Below are positions 1-11,400 of a stretch of 64,000 nt of DNA, in pieces. The notes beneath the pieces are model-generated. The model worked only from the letters and a program-made list of their open reading frames with translations, was not told the DNA's origin and searched no databases. The DNA comes from Telmatactis stephensoni (Eukaryota > Cnidaria > Anthozoa > Actiniaria > Isophelliidae). How positions within the stretch are numbered: the stretch's first letter is position 1; the number at the start of each line of letters is the position of its first letter. Both the position numbers and the translations under genes were made by a program. Where the stretch lies: NCBI GenBank assembly GCA_029948255.1, contig JALIZF010001672.1, positions 124,001 to 188,000 on the forward strand, in the 5' to 3' direction.

Positions 1-242
1 AGATTCTATAGTGAGAAAGTTAAATTAATACATAGAATTAACGTCAGAATTTGACATATTTTTCAAACTCCTACCAGTTTCGTTTAAGCTTACATGTAAG
101 AGTTAAGCTTAAGCTTATAAAGATTATAATAATATATTTGTCGTCCCAAAGAGTACGCAACTTTTGTCTATTATTAATTAATTGGGTGTTTCCATAATTT
201 TATGCTTATGATTCTGATCGAAAAATGTCTCATCGGCTTCAG

Positions 243-3200
243 AGTTGTCCAGGATCTGGAACAACAGTCGACAAATCTCAAATCTTCACAACTTGTGAAT
301 CCCAAAGATTTCGAGGAAAACTATCCTATGAAGCTGGCCAACTCTCAGGTAAGAAGCATTTCACAAAGTTTAATTTTGAATGAAAGATTGCTTCATGTAG
401 TATTTTACCTTTAGGATGAATACTCAGATCTTAAAATAACGTTTACAAGGATGGAGACAAATGCAATATTGCTGGAGTGTCTTGCAAAAGATCCTAAAGA
501 ATGGCCAAAGGCAGAAGAAGTTGAAGGTAAAAAATGGACTCATAGGATAAACACAAAAAAGAACAGTCATGTGACATCCTTCATAAAGCAATCTCTGTTT
601 TAGTGTATAAAAAGTGGTTGTTTTGTAGAGGCTTATATATTGCTATGCTATCGCTGTAAGGATGTGCAACATTTGGGTACAGTGTGGGTAGACTAGAGTA
701 CCCTGCGAGCAGAGTCTTCTTTAACCTCCTTCCCGGGAAGGAGGTTAAAGAAGATTCTGCTCGCAGGGTAAGACTAGAGCTATTTGTCCCACTAAGATAC
801 ATATATGCACATTGTAGCTACAGTGTAGGACATTTATGTGAAACTAATAGAACATAATACTGTCATTATTATTTATCAGAGCACATTAAGAACCTTAAAG
901 CTGAGAGGAAACAAGTTAAAACGGCTATCAATGATCTAGAAAATGGGATTGAAACCTTATCAGAAGAACTACAAACAAGTAAAACTATTGTATTTATAAC
1001 TCTGTTATATCTGTACTGAAAGTCTTTACAAATCTTATTATATGATTGAGTCTGTTTTCTTTGTTATTCATAGGACTTTATATCACTAAATTCACAATGA
1101 TTATATATTCAAGGGTTTTATATAGAGCTTCTCCGGGATGTATCTGTATAAATCACTTGAATTTATAATTCCCGGGATTAATCTAGATACATCACTTGAA
1201 TTTATAATTTCGTTCCATACTTCCTTAGATGATTTATGTGTGGACATCAAGACTTAGAAATTTTCTTAGAAATATACTAAGTAGCGATTTTGGTGGAAAA
1301 AAAGTCTTTGATAAATGACAGAGATTCGAACCCGAGACTTTCTGCACTCCTATACCCGCTTTTAACCACTATACTACTGATGTAACTGATGGAATCTTCT
1401 CAACAAAAAAATCTTTTGTGTGTTATCATGAAGTTCGTTAGTGTTTCTCTGAATAGAATTGAAAAACAATTATTTAAGGTTTCCTTCTGGGAATTCGGTA
1501 ACAATGATCTAATTAGTGATTGTCTTTTTGAATCGCTTTTGTGTGAAAACCTCCTCAATCATATAATAAGGCAGATAAATACCTCGAAGCTCGGCTTTTA
1601 TCCATATACATCCCTCGGGCCTACGGCCCTCGGGATGTATATGGCTAAAAGCCTCGCTTCTCAGTATTTATCCCTTCCATAATTATGTTCTTTTATCACT
1701 TTAATATTTTGTATATATATATGATACAATACAACAACTGTTCTTATCATAATAGACCAAATCTGCTAACAACTAGTTGATATGTACAGTTCTACCCATG
1801 AATTCAAAACCTCTGTGAATAAAATTATTTGGGAGTAACTTCAGAATACCCATCCACCATAATGTATTCTAGAGTGGAACTCTTTGAAAATGATGCAAAA
1901 ATACAAAAGCTTCTATTGTTATTCAAAAAGTGGCCAGGTATTCTGAAGTTAAGTGATTTTTTGTCTTTTTTATGTGGAAATTTTTGTTTAATGTGGTTAA
2001 GTATGAAGCAAAGTTAACTGGGAGCATTGTGCTGTCCAGCGGTGTACGGTTCTGCGCATGTGCTATAGCTGCCTGAAGCATCGTGGTCGCTGCTTGCTCT
2101 CTTGCCATTTAGCTGCTTGCTTATTGCCTTTTGCCCCACCCACCCTCCTCTGGTGGTTTATGGTAAGTAATTTATTCCACTGTTGCTACAGTGTGACGGG
2201 TGCCGAGGTTGACCCATGGCTTAGTTGCCATGGTTACCTCTTGCTTGATTGCCTTTGCCATTGCTATTAGGCACCTACCCTCCATTTGAGCGACAAGTTA
2301 ACAATGACATAACCTGTGAACAGGATCTGGGGAGGAGGAAGGGGAGAGGCTCAGACTCCCTCCTTTCTCTCCAAACCCATTCACTTCCCCTCATTTCCCC
2401 TCCCTCCCAAGAGCCTAGGCTAACAATAACATGATCTCTTGGCTGAGTTGTAATAAATCACTCAACCACAACATCACCTCGTCAATCAAATGATTTTCCT
2501 GTTTTATTTTCCAGAAAATAAAGAGCTGAAAGAAAGTCTTTTATCTTTAGAAAGCAAGCTTGATAACGTCAAAGCTAAGGTGATATATAAAAGTGATCAT
2601 GAGTTTCCAGTCAAGGCGGTTTGGCCAGGCAATAGTACAAGAAATGTACTGAAACTTGACTGAATGTCTTGGCATCAAACCTTTGTTTAAAGTAATTGCA
2701 TATCCAGGGCTGCACACAACACATGGGCACAGGGAACAGTTACCCCCCACAACTAGGGAAGGAATTGGATACTCCACTCTCTCTATACAAAGATTCCCTT
2801 GTCCTATAAGGGAAAACTTATTACTGATTGACCCTGCATCAGAAATCTGGGTTATGTTAATGGACCTGATATCAGCTATTGACCTGTGGTCCCATTATTA
2901 GAACATTTAACTGATGTATTCTTAACAATGCTCTTTACATCTTATTTGTGTGCATGGTATGTATTCCAGTGTCATTGTTGGATAGGATTTCAGTGTTAAC
3001 TTAGCAGGTTGAATCAAATTTGTTTCAGAAAAAGGTATATGAAGAATTGAAGGTAAAATCAGATGATATGATAACAAGAAATGGGAAAAAGGTATTAGTA
3101 TTAAGTTATGCTAACTAGATGATCATTTTTTGTACCTGTGTTATTCATCAATGTTGGTGTTTTTATAATTTCTATAGGACAAACTGAATGCAGATTTGAA

Positions 3201-6200
3201 AGACTTGAATGAAAAAAATGTAAGTAAAAAGAAATGTCTTATTAAACAAAGTATCCTTTATTGTAAATGTTATTGTTTTATAACTTGTAATAAGCTTTAT
3301 TTGCTGTCTTAATGTTTTTTACTTTTCAATATCATCTTGGGGAATAAGATTCTTTCAGCTTAAAGTCAAGTGGACATTGGTTCATTTCTTGCCAATGAAG
3401 ATATTGGAAAGAATTTTGTTTGCTAAGAGACCTGAAAAGTAAAAACATTTCTGGTGAGATGTCTAACAGTGTAGATGTGTTTTCTGTATGCTTTATAAAA
3501 CTAGACTAAATTCAAACTTTTTACCATTAGGTACAGACAAAATTTGCAATCCAGCAATGCAATACTGCCATAGCAAGCCTTGAACACTGCATTAAGATGT
3601 TAGGAAGTGACTTAGAAGTCTTTCAGAATCATATGGGGGAGATAAAGGAAGATCTGCAGATGGATGAACAACATCAAAGAAATAGGAATAAAGAGATATC
3701 AGAAAAGATTCACTGGTGAGGGCTAGGGACGGAACAAGTACATCTAATTATGATGACAATCATCAAGGATACACTGTTTGCAGATAATATGTTGACTTAT
3801 GTTGATATTGCTTTAATCTTCATTGCTCATTCATTGATAAAGCTGTTGATAGAAGAAGTTCCAAACCAATTTCATCAATTTTCCAAACATGGCATCTCAG
3901 GTTTTCATTCCAACTTGATGTTGATGCTAATCATTGGTGATAAGTCTATTTTATGTAGGTTGGAAGGTGCTATTGACTTACATAGAAATCTGAGTGGTCT
4001 AACTATAAAGGAAGTCAATGATGATTCACTACTGCTGGAAATACACAATACAAGACATCTGAGGGATGAGCAATTACCTAGTAATTCTCTCTTGCTGACA
4101 TTGAAGTTTACACTGCATGCAACTAAACCACACCTGTGTGATGCTAAGGTAAAGCTAATGTACCTAATGCCAAAGCTTTAAGGAGTTATAATAGTATAAG
4201 GACAGCAAGTAAGGGGTGACTGCAGACACACCATGCAACATTTCTTACGAGGTTTTCTTCAACATCCTTGTCTGCAACACAGCATTTCACTGTGTGTCCA
4301 ACCCTCCAGCTGTTGTGCCCAACAGTTGCAAGATTAGGATCAACTTCTACTTCAACATTTTCAACAACAACATGGCACACAAGCAAATACTAGACAAATA
4401 ACTATCCTGTGATGAGGGCTTGACATGCCCTTCTAACTCTGAAAACCACGTGAGACAATGTGACTAGTAGGACATTGTCTGATGACACTGTCAAAGATGA
4501 AAGTGTTACCAGTCATTCATACTGTCAGGTTTTAGACTCTCAGTCCCCAGTGGAGATCACACACTATTATTGCTTACAGGTGAATATCGAAAGCCTCCCC
4601 ATTGAAGACTTGGCAAAGAAAGCTGTGGAAACGGGGGATGTAGTGGGACTTATTGGAGCTGTCAAGAAAGTTTACCAAGATTACCATGCCCTTAGGGAAG
4701 AGATAAATGAACTACAGAAAAAGTGAGTAATATTGTTGCAAAAATCCCATGCACAAAGTGTAAGAGGAGTTGTATACTTGGAAAGGGATAATAGACAAAT
4801 TAATACTTATTAAATAGATCTATTTTTATGCACATGCAATAAAAGCTTTATAAATTCTCTGTTAGTTATGCCATTGACTGGGAGCCAAGCCATGGTCGTC
4901 TTCGTGTAATGCTTGGTAAAAGTGGCAAGACAGTATGCACCCTTAGCGTTAGCCCCTCATACCCTGCCTCTAATAGCTTGTCCCTACTGGAGGTTGAGAG
5001 TAAAGACCAGGATATTAACAAAGATGGCCTACAGGTATGAATAGTGAAGAATCTTTACTGGTTAGTTGGGTCTTAGTTGTGTCAGTGGTTTTTAAGTGGT
5101 TAGTAATGTGCCAGAAAAAGGTTTATAAGGTGTCTGTAAGTTGTAGAGCAGCTTTGGTATGACTGAGAAAACAGCATGACCACTGCACAGTATGGTTACA
5201 GCAGGAATTTTGCATGCTTTTATAGACATTATAGCACTGATATGGTCATGGTACGGCACAGTAAGTTTCCCACTTATACAAAAACTGGTCTAGTAGGGTG
5301 TCAGGAAGTGGTTGATAAAGTTCCATGAAGTGTTTGGTAAGGTGTCAGGAAGTGGTTAGCCTGTGTAGTGGCATAAGGGGAGGGGGAAGACAGGGGATTG
5401 GGGAGAGGATGAGGAGGGAACGCCTGCAGTGAAACCCCCACATTCCTCATAACGCCCATATTTAAGCCAATTATGAAAATCCTAAGTAATAACCAGATAC
5501 TTGCCGTGAGATGGTCTCGAAATAGGGTTAAAAGTATCTCGAAAGCCAAAAAACTCTATAAAATTATGTCTGAGAAATATTATTTCCTATAAATAATCCT
5601 CAACGGGTCGCCTATCTTAAAGAAAAATAAGAATATAATTTTAGATCTGATGAAGACTCGAGTGAGAGTCGAAACGTCTTAATTATGTAAAACAAAAAGT
5701 CAGATGAAAACAGAGTTATTTCAAATTAGTTATGAGTACAACTGACTGCAACAGAATCTTTGTTACAATTTTAGATCTGTCAACGTCCATTTCAACGGTT
5801 TGTACATGGAGATAATCAAGCCGGATTATCTTTCAAACAAAACAATAGATGCGGCTAGTTGACAGGTGTTTAACCAATGGGAATTTTACGTCCAGAATGT
5901 GGACGTAAAATATGAGGAATGTGGGGGTTTCATTGCAGGTGTTCCCTCTCCTTCCTCTCCCCAACCCCCCTCTTCCCCCTCCCCTCCCCTCCCCTCCCCT
6001 CTCCTCTCCCCAAACGCCTTATGCTGCTATGCAGGCTAGAAGTGGTTGGTAAGGTATCAGGAAGTGGTTGGTAAGGTGTCAGCAAGTGGTTGGTAAGGTG
6101 TCAGCAAGTGGTTGGTAAGGTGTCAGCAAGTGGTTAAGGTATCAGGAAGTGGTTGGTAAGGTATCAGGAAGTGGTTGGTCAAGTGTCAGGAAGTGGTTGG

Positions 6201-6617
6201 TAAGGTGTCAGGAAGTGGTTGGTAAGGTGTCAGGAAGTGGTTGGTAAGGTGTCAGCAAGTGGTTGGTAAGGTATCAGGAAGTGGTTGGTAAGCTGTCAGT
6301 AAGTGGTTGGTAGGGTATCAGGAAGTGGTTGGTAAGGTGTCAGGAAGTGATCAGTTAGCCTTCTCTACGGGCAAAACTCAGGGGGTTTTTTTGCAAAAAG
6401 CTGTCTTTTGGGTTTCCTATGTCACTACACTTGTCTCAGTCTCTGAGTGCTCAGAGACTTTGCAGCATATTTATTTTTTATAACTGGAATAGGAAATACA
6501 TGTAACATGGATAAATAAAGAGGTACATATGATGTCTGCTTTTGTTTTTCACAGCTTCCATCTAGCAACAGTCTGATTGAATGGGTCAAATACCTTCAAG
6601 AAGTATTTAACACTTAG
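243..6617 (+). CDS. Coiled-coil protein with C-terminal tandem RWD-like module, possibly kinetochore KNL1/CENP-O/P type (5' part outside window)
   Basis: Eleven exons join in frame with GT..AG borders: 243-348, 415-526, 880-978, 2515-2579, 3029-3091, 3178-3219, 3531-3715, 3959-4148, 4580-4722, 4866-5034, 6555-6617 (stop TAG). Phases match at every junction, giving about 412 residues. An ATG at 202 is in frame, but a TTCAG acceptor ends at 242, so I treat 243 as an internal exon and the gene as 5'-partial. The first ~230 residues are charged and heptad-like (NLKAERKQVK, KELKESLLSLESKLDNV), a long coiled coil. Two alpha/beta segments follow: WLEGAIDLHRNLSGL and YAIDWEPSHGRLRVML, each with alternating hydrophobic strands, joined by a helical stretch (IPIEDLAKK-like); the protein ends in a helix IEWVKYLQEVF. 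Coiled coil plus two RWD-like lobes is the plan of KNL1 C-termini and CENP-O/CENP-P. That identity is inferred from architecture, not from recognised sequence. Two AATAAA signals follow. Confidence 0.75.
699..770. mobile_element. 72-bp perfect-hairpin MITE with 9-bp target duplication
   Basis: Two ~36-bp arms meet at CCCGGG (732-737) and are almost perfectly complementary. The ends read TACCCTGCGAGCAGA. The 9-mer AGACTAGAG occurs directly on both sides (690-698 and 771-779), which is a target-site duplication. It lies in the second visible intron of the coiled-coil gene. A 9-bp duplication is typical of Mutator-like transposases; the assignment is inferred. Confidence 0.85.
1035..1678. mobile_element. 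644-bp repetitive element with internal tRNA-like module, copy 1
   Basis: Nearly the same sequence occurs at 9234-9876. Both start TTATTATATGATTGAG and end TTTATCCCTTCC. A strong hairpin at the right end is built on CATCCCTCGGGC/GCCCTCGGGATG. In the centre, on the minus strand, is a tRNA-like stretch. No protein coding capacity is apparent; the apparent open frame 1389-1682 is shared with copy 2 and reads through the hairpin. It sits in an intron (979-2514) of the coiled-coil gene. Confidence 0.8.
1315..1386 (-). other. tRNA-like (SINE-type) module inside repetitive element copy 1
   Basis: On the minus strand the stretch contains an A-box-like AGTAGTATAGTGGTTA and, about 35 bases on, a B-box-like GGGTTCGAATCTC. 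The spacing suits an internal RNA polymerase III promoter. It does not fold into a convincing full cloverleaf, so I call it tRNA-derived rather than a tRNA gene. The same module in copy 2 (about 9512-9590) is better preserved, with TTAGCTCAGTAG and GGGTTCGAATCCC. Confidence 0.6.
5290..6355. repeat. 22-bp minisatellite (GGTGTCAGGAAGTGGTTGGTAA type), interrupted array
   Basis: Short left remnant at about 5290-5356 and a main block at 6039-6355 of roughly 14 units. It is the same unit as the large array at 19388-21690 and the reverse-complement array at 46398-47137. Positions 5357-6038 are an inserted foldback element. The array lies in the last intron of the coiled-coil gene (5035-6554). Confidence 0.9.
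5357..6038. mobile_element. ~680-bp foldback element inserted in the minisatellite
   Basis: The left end TAGCCTGTGTAGTGGCATAA and the right end, read inverted, TAGCCTGCATAGCAGCATAA match. The G-rich/C-rich subterminal blocks (about 5378-5445 and 5938-6016) and the flanking CCCCCACATTCCTCAT and its inverse are also complementary, so each arm is over 100 bp. GAAGTGGTT flanks both sides, but this is also part of the array unit, so the duplication cannot be proved here. No coding region is visible. Confidence 0.8.
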
Positions 6618-6974
6618 TTGGTAGGCAGATCAACTGTACAGGTAATAGATAAGAATGAATGATGTTGAAAATGTTATAGAAGCTAAAGGTCACTGGTAGA
6701 GATGTGTTCAATGTCGTATGGAAATCCTTCTAATATGGACAACTACATGTACAGTGTATATAATTCCAGCCTTATTGAAAATGTTTGTGTTCTAGTGTAA
6801 TTTTTATCACCACATTACAGTCCCATGAGTTTCAACAATAATGAGTGACTGGGCAGATGAAAATGATCACACTTATCCATGAATTACAAAATAGTATATC
6901 ATTTCCTTTCTTTTCTTGTCTATTTGAAATGGTTAAACAGATTAAGAAAACAGTGAAAATAGTTTCTGTGGTAA

Positions 6975-7033
6975 AATAAAGTTGCTGAAATATAGTTGCA
7001 ATTACTATTATTTGATTTGAAATGTACAATAAA
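6975..7033 (+). promoter_or_regulatory. Polyadenylation signals of the coiled-coil gene
   Basis: AATAAA occurs at 6975-6980 and again at 7028-7033, about 360-410 bases after the stop codon, in an AT-rich untranslated region. These are the most likely 3' end signals. Confidence 0.5.
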
Positions 7034-7059
7034 TACAGGAAAGATCCTCAAAATATGCC

Positions 7060-8300
7060 CCACCATTTTCTTTATCATGAATGCAGTAAAGAAACAAGGT
7101 ATTAGTTTGAATATCTTTTATTCTCAGATGTTCTCCATTTTGGAGGACTAGTATTTCTGCATATTCATGTAAGACTAAAACTATATTTACAATGATTCAG
7201 GTTTGTTAATGGTTTTATATTCTCTATTTAAGAAGGTTTTGTGTTAAATTTCTTAATATGTAATATGTTCATTAATTGGACTTTTTATAAAAATCACTTT
7301 TTTATGTACAAGACTTTGATCTTTAAAAAGAATTTCTTCATTTGTGAAGATGTTTTGATAATATACAGCAGTAAACTGAGATGCACTTACACTCCAATGA
7401 CTGAACAAAGTTTTTCAATGAACGTTTCCCACCCCCAATGTGACATTTTAAATTTTAATCCAACAAAAACAAAAATATAATATTTGAAAAGAGCACACCT
7501 TTTAATCCAACAAAAATAAAAATATAATATTGAAAAGAGCACACCAATGTTAGCAGCTATTAAAATCTAAAATATTACATTAAGCTTGACCAAAAGTATG
7601 TCAAGAAATGTACAGAAACCTAGTAAAAACTTTAACCCTTTGTTCATTCACTGAAGTATTACTGCAATATCAGTTAGAGAAGTTTTCATGAGTGTAAAAC
7701 TGTTATGCCATGCTGTGATGTCTATAAAAACATTCTACATCAACTTTATTATTTTGCAACACCATACAGCAAAATGCCAAGGGTACATTTCTTCATTTAA
7801 CCATGCCATGATCCAACTGTTTTCACAGTCATGAAAACCACTCCATTGGTAACTACAACCTAGTTGGACTGAACAAAAACACTTAGCTAAAAAATCTTTC
7901 CTATAAGCAATTCCTGTGAGGTGCTAAATCCCTCTTTTTCTAGCATTTTTCGTATAAAATACACACAAATGCACACATAGAAACTACATAAACATATTTC
8001 ATTAATATAATTATTTTAGTGAGCTGCTTTAGAACAAAAGACACCAGGCCTTTAGTTTAAAAGTGATGAGAATGTGAGGAGTATTTCTCATGGATTGGTA
8101 TTATAGTCTTTTATTATAAGAATATTAGGTCAGCGCATACAAAACTGTTTATGGCCCCAAAATTTTTATGAGCTGGAAATATAGCTTCTTAAGATAGGTT
8201 CATTTTTACAAAACATATATTTTATATATTGTACAATAATAATATTTATCCTGTATTAGATATACTTCATCCGAATTTAACAGTATCTTTGAAAATACCA
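7060..8300. other. Convergent 3' region between the coiled-coil gene and RECK
   Basis: No convincing coding exon is seen. It should hold the 3' untranslated end of RECK (minus strand; TTTATT at 8110-8115 is an inverted AATAAA). A ~45-bp direct duplication with TTTTAATCCAACAAAAA and AATATAATATT occurs at about 7455-7490 and 7499-7545. Confidence 0.5.
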
Positions 8301-8490
8301 TATTTTATATTAATCAGGTTGTTTTAACATAAAAATAATTTGTTTTTTTTCTCTATTAAAATTCCCTTTCTTAAAGAAAGGCTGTTGCAATGCTAACTTC
8401 TTAACTGTCCATTGTATGGTAAGATATGTTTGAATTAGAGTGAGTAATAAAAGTTGTATGGACATGAGATGTCGAGAAGAACCTTGAACT

Positions 8491-11400
8491 TTAGCCACTA
8501 TTCTTGGTGTTTGTGTTTGGGCACCTTTGAGTGTGGAGAGAATTACATGAGATGTGAAAGATGGACTTTCCTGTGTTGATGAGGGCTTCTATTCGTTGTG
8601 CTTCAACACTACAAGCTTCAATCTAAACAAAACAGACAAAACAAATTAGCAGTGTCCTTTACGAACAAAATCTAACAGAAACCATTGGTAAAAGTTCATA
8701 CAGCAAATTTCTGATGGAATACCTCTACAATATTGTTCCATCTTAACGTGCAATATCACAGCAACAAATTTGTGCAACATTTTGCACAAGTTTTAGAGGA
8801 AATGTTCCTTGTGTTACCATGTACCCAGCACACAACAATTTCTTTGTTGCATGAAGCCCTCTGTACTTTTTTCAACAAGGAAAATTTTTTGTGTACAGGA
8901 TGGTATTATCATGAGCAGCATTCCAGACCTCTGCAACTTGCAATGCAACAATGTCGCATGATTTTGTTGCTTATATACTGCATCTTACATGTATGTAAGG
9001 TATTTACCTGTAACATTGTTGGTTTCTCTGTCATTGCTTTTATTAAAATTACAATATCACCTTCTATGCTTTGGAAACCAAACAGGTCACACTGGGTCTG
9101 CAAAAAATAATTCAAAAATTTGAAATAACTCAATAGCCATTCATAGTTTGTCAATAGTCCCTGTCCATATATTTATATAATTATAACAAAAGAAATAGAA
9201 ATAGAATAGCTTTCTTCCATGCTCCATTCAGTATTATTATATGATTGAGTCGGGTTTCTTTGTTATTCATAGCACTTTATATTGCTTATTTCACGATCAT
9301 TATGAATTCAAGGGGTTTATATGGATCTTTCCCGGGATGTATCTGTATACATCCCTTGAATTTATAATTCCCGGGGTTTATACAGATACATCCCTTGAAT
9401 TTATAATTTCGTCCCATACTTTCTTAGACCATCTATGTGTTGATCGAGACTTACAAATTTTCTTAGAAAGATACTAAGTAGCGATTACTGGTGAAAAAAA
9501 AGTCTTTGATTAACGACTGGGATTCGAACCCGAGACCTTCTGCACTCCTTTACCCTCCTTTAGCCACTATACTACTGAGCTAACTCATGAAATTTCTTCA
9601 ACAAAAAAACGTTTTGTGTATTATCATGAAGTTCATTAGTATTGCCCTGAATAGAATTGAAAAGCAATTCTTTAGGGTTTCCTTCTGGGAATTCAGTAAC
9701 AATGATCTAATCAGTGATTGTTTTTTTGAATGGTTTTTGTGTGAAACCCTCCTCAATCACATAATAAGACAGATAAATACCTCGAAGCTCGGCTTTTATC
9801 CATATACATCCCTCGGGCCTACGGCCCTCGGGATGTATATGGCTAAAAGCCTCGCTTCTCGGTATTTATCCCTTCCATACAGCACTTAGGAAGTACACTT
9901 CTTTCGTGCTCTCATCACTTCCTGTGTGCTGTATTACTGAACAGAGCAGGGAAAAAGCTGTTCTACTTGTTAAATATATAATAGATTCTGATTGGTTTTC
10001 AATGATGCTCATTTTTACATGATCTCCCATTGGGCATAATTGTTGGTAAGGATTAAGCATGGTATTAGTTTCATGCCAAACTTCATCACATCCAGTATGA
10101 TATGATGATCCAATGGGAGTTTGTGTATGAATGAGCATCACTGAGAACCAATCAGAATCTATTATATATATGCGAGTGTGTATACAAAGAAAATACTAGT
10201 GATGAGTGGGATATCCACGGTATCATTACGACTTCAACACGGTTTAATCTTGGACACTAACGATTGGTATTGACTGCTGGTATTTACAACTAAGGGCTCA
10301 CAAAATATGAATATTTATCATATTTAGGCATTGATGATTGGTCAAAACCCTGATCTGAATCATAAAGGCAAGCTTAGCACTAGGGTGATTGTGTTTGCTA
10401 ACACATCCTCGTTATACTTTTCATTAATGGACTTCTATATCTAATTATTCAAACTTAATCATGTCGCAGAAAACAATTCAAAGAACAATGCCGTGAAAGC
10501 ATATCAAAGAGTTTTTGGTAGGCTAAAGTTTTCGAAATGAAATACTTAATATCTTTGTTTAGCTTTGATGATGTTCAAAGATGACATAGAAGCAAGGAGA
10601 GGAAAAGAAAGATAGAGTCTGAGAGAAAGCGTACGGAGTTTTTGCCGGAATAAAATAAAGTATGCATGCTCATATCAGTCCTATTCGTTTGTTTTCATCA
10701 TCATCTAAATAAAGTGTAGTCTTCAAGTTGTTGTTCTTATAGATTCTTTAGAAACAACGTTATTTTTTATAGTCTCTGTTTTCAACTGATTCGTTTGGTG
10801 CTTCTTTAGCAGATATCTAAACGTCGACAATCTTGTGATACTCATAAAGTTATTAATTGAGTTTCGTTATTATTGAATTATAAAGTTTCAACCAGTAACG
10901 ATCTTTGAAATCGGTATTATGAAAAGGCAAAACAAGCTATTATCCTCATAATCAAAGTGGATCCCGCATTTCGAAGAAAGGAACTGTATGTTATAATAAA
11001 ACTCAAAGCATGACCTTCAAAGAATAATTTGCCGTGAGCTTGTACAATAAACGTAAAGTGAAGCCGAAGCTTGTATCACGGCACGTTAATTAATGATAAT
11101 AGCCAGTACAGGGTCTGTTTTTTTCCGAAGCGGGCTCGCGCTAACGTAGAGTTAAAGTATTTTTCAGTACCACTAACATACTTTAAAACAACCAGGCTCA
11201 GTTCAGTAAAAACGAATCCAAGCACGTAGTTGAAAATATATTTAATTCACTGTTGGTTACTAGTTTTTGTTGAAGAAAATTATGGAAATATATGCGAAAG
11301 GTTTCTAGCAAACACACTGAAGTTAGAAACCTGAATGTAAGTCATGTTTGAACACTGGATTAACACGTTACTGTTAGGTCTCTCTGAAATGATTGTCTAG

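Noticed and set aside
3750..3958. The first half of the open frame 3750-4181 as coding
   Set aside because: Only 3959-4148 fits the splice phases of the surrounding exons; the part before the GTAG acceptor is intron.
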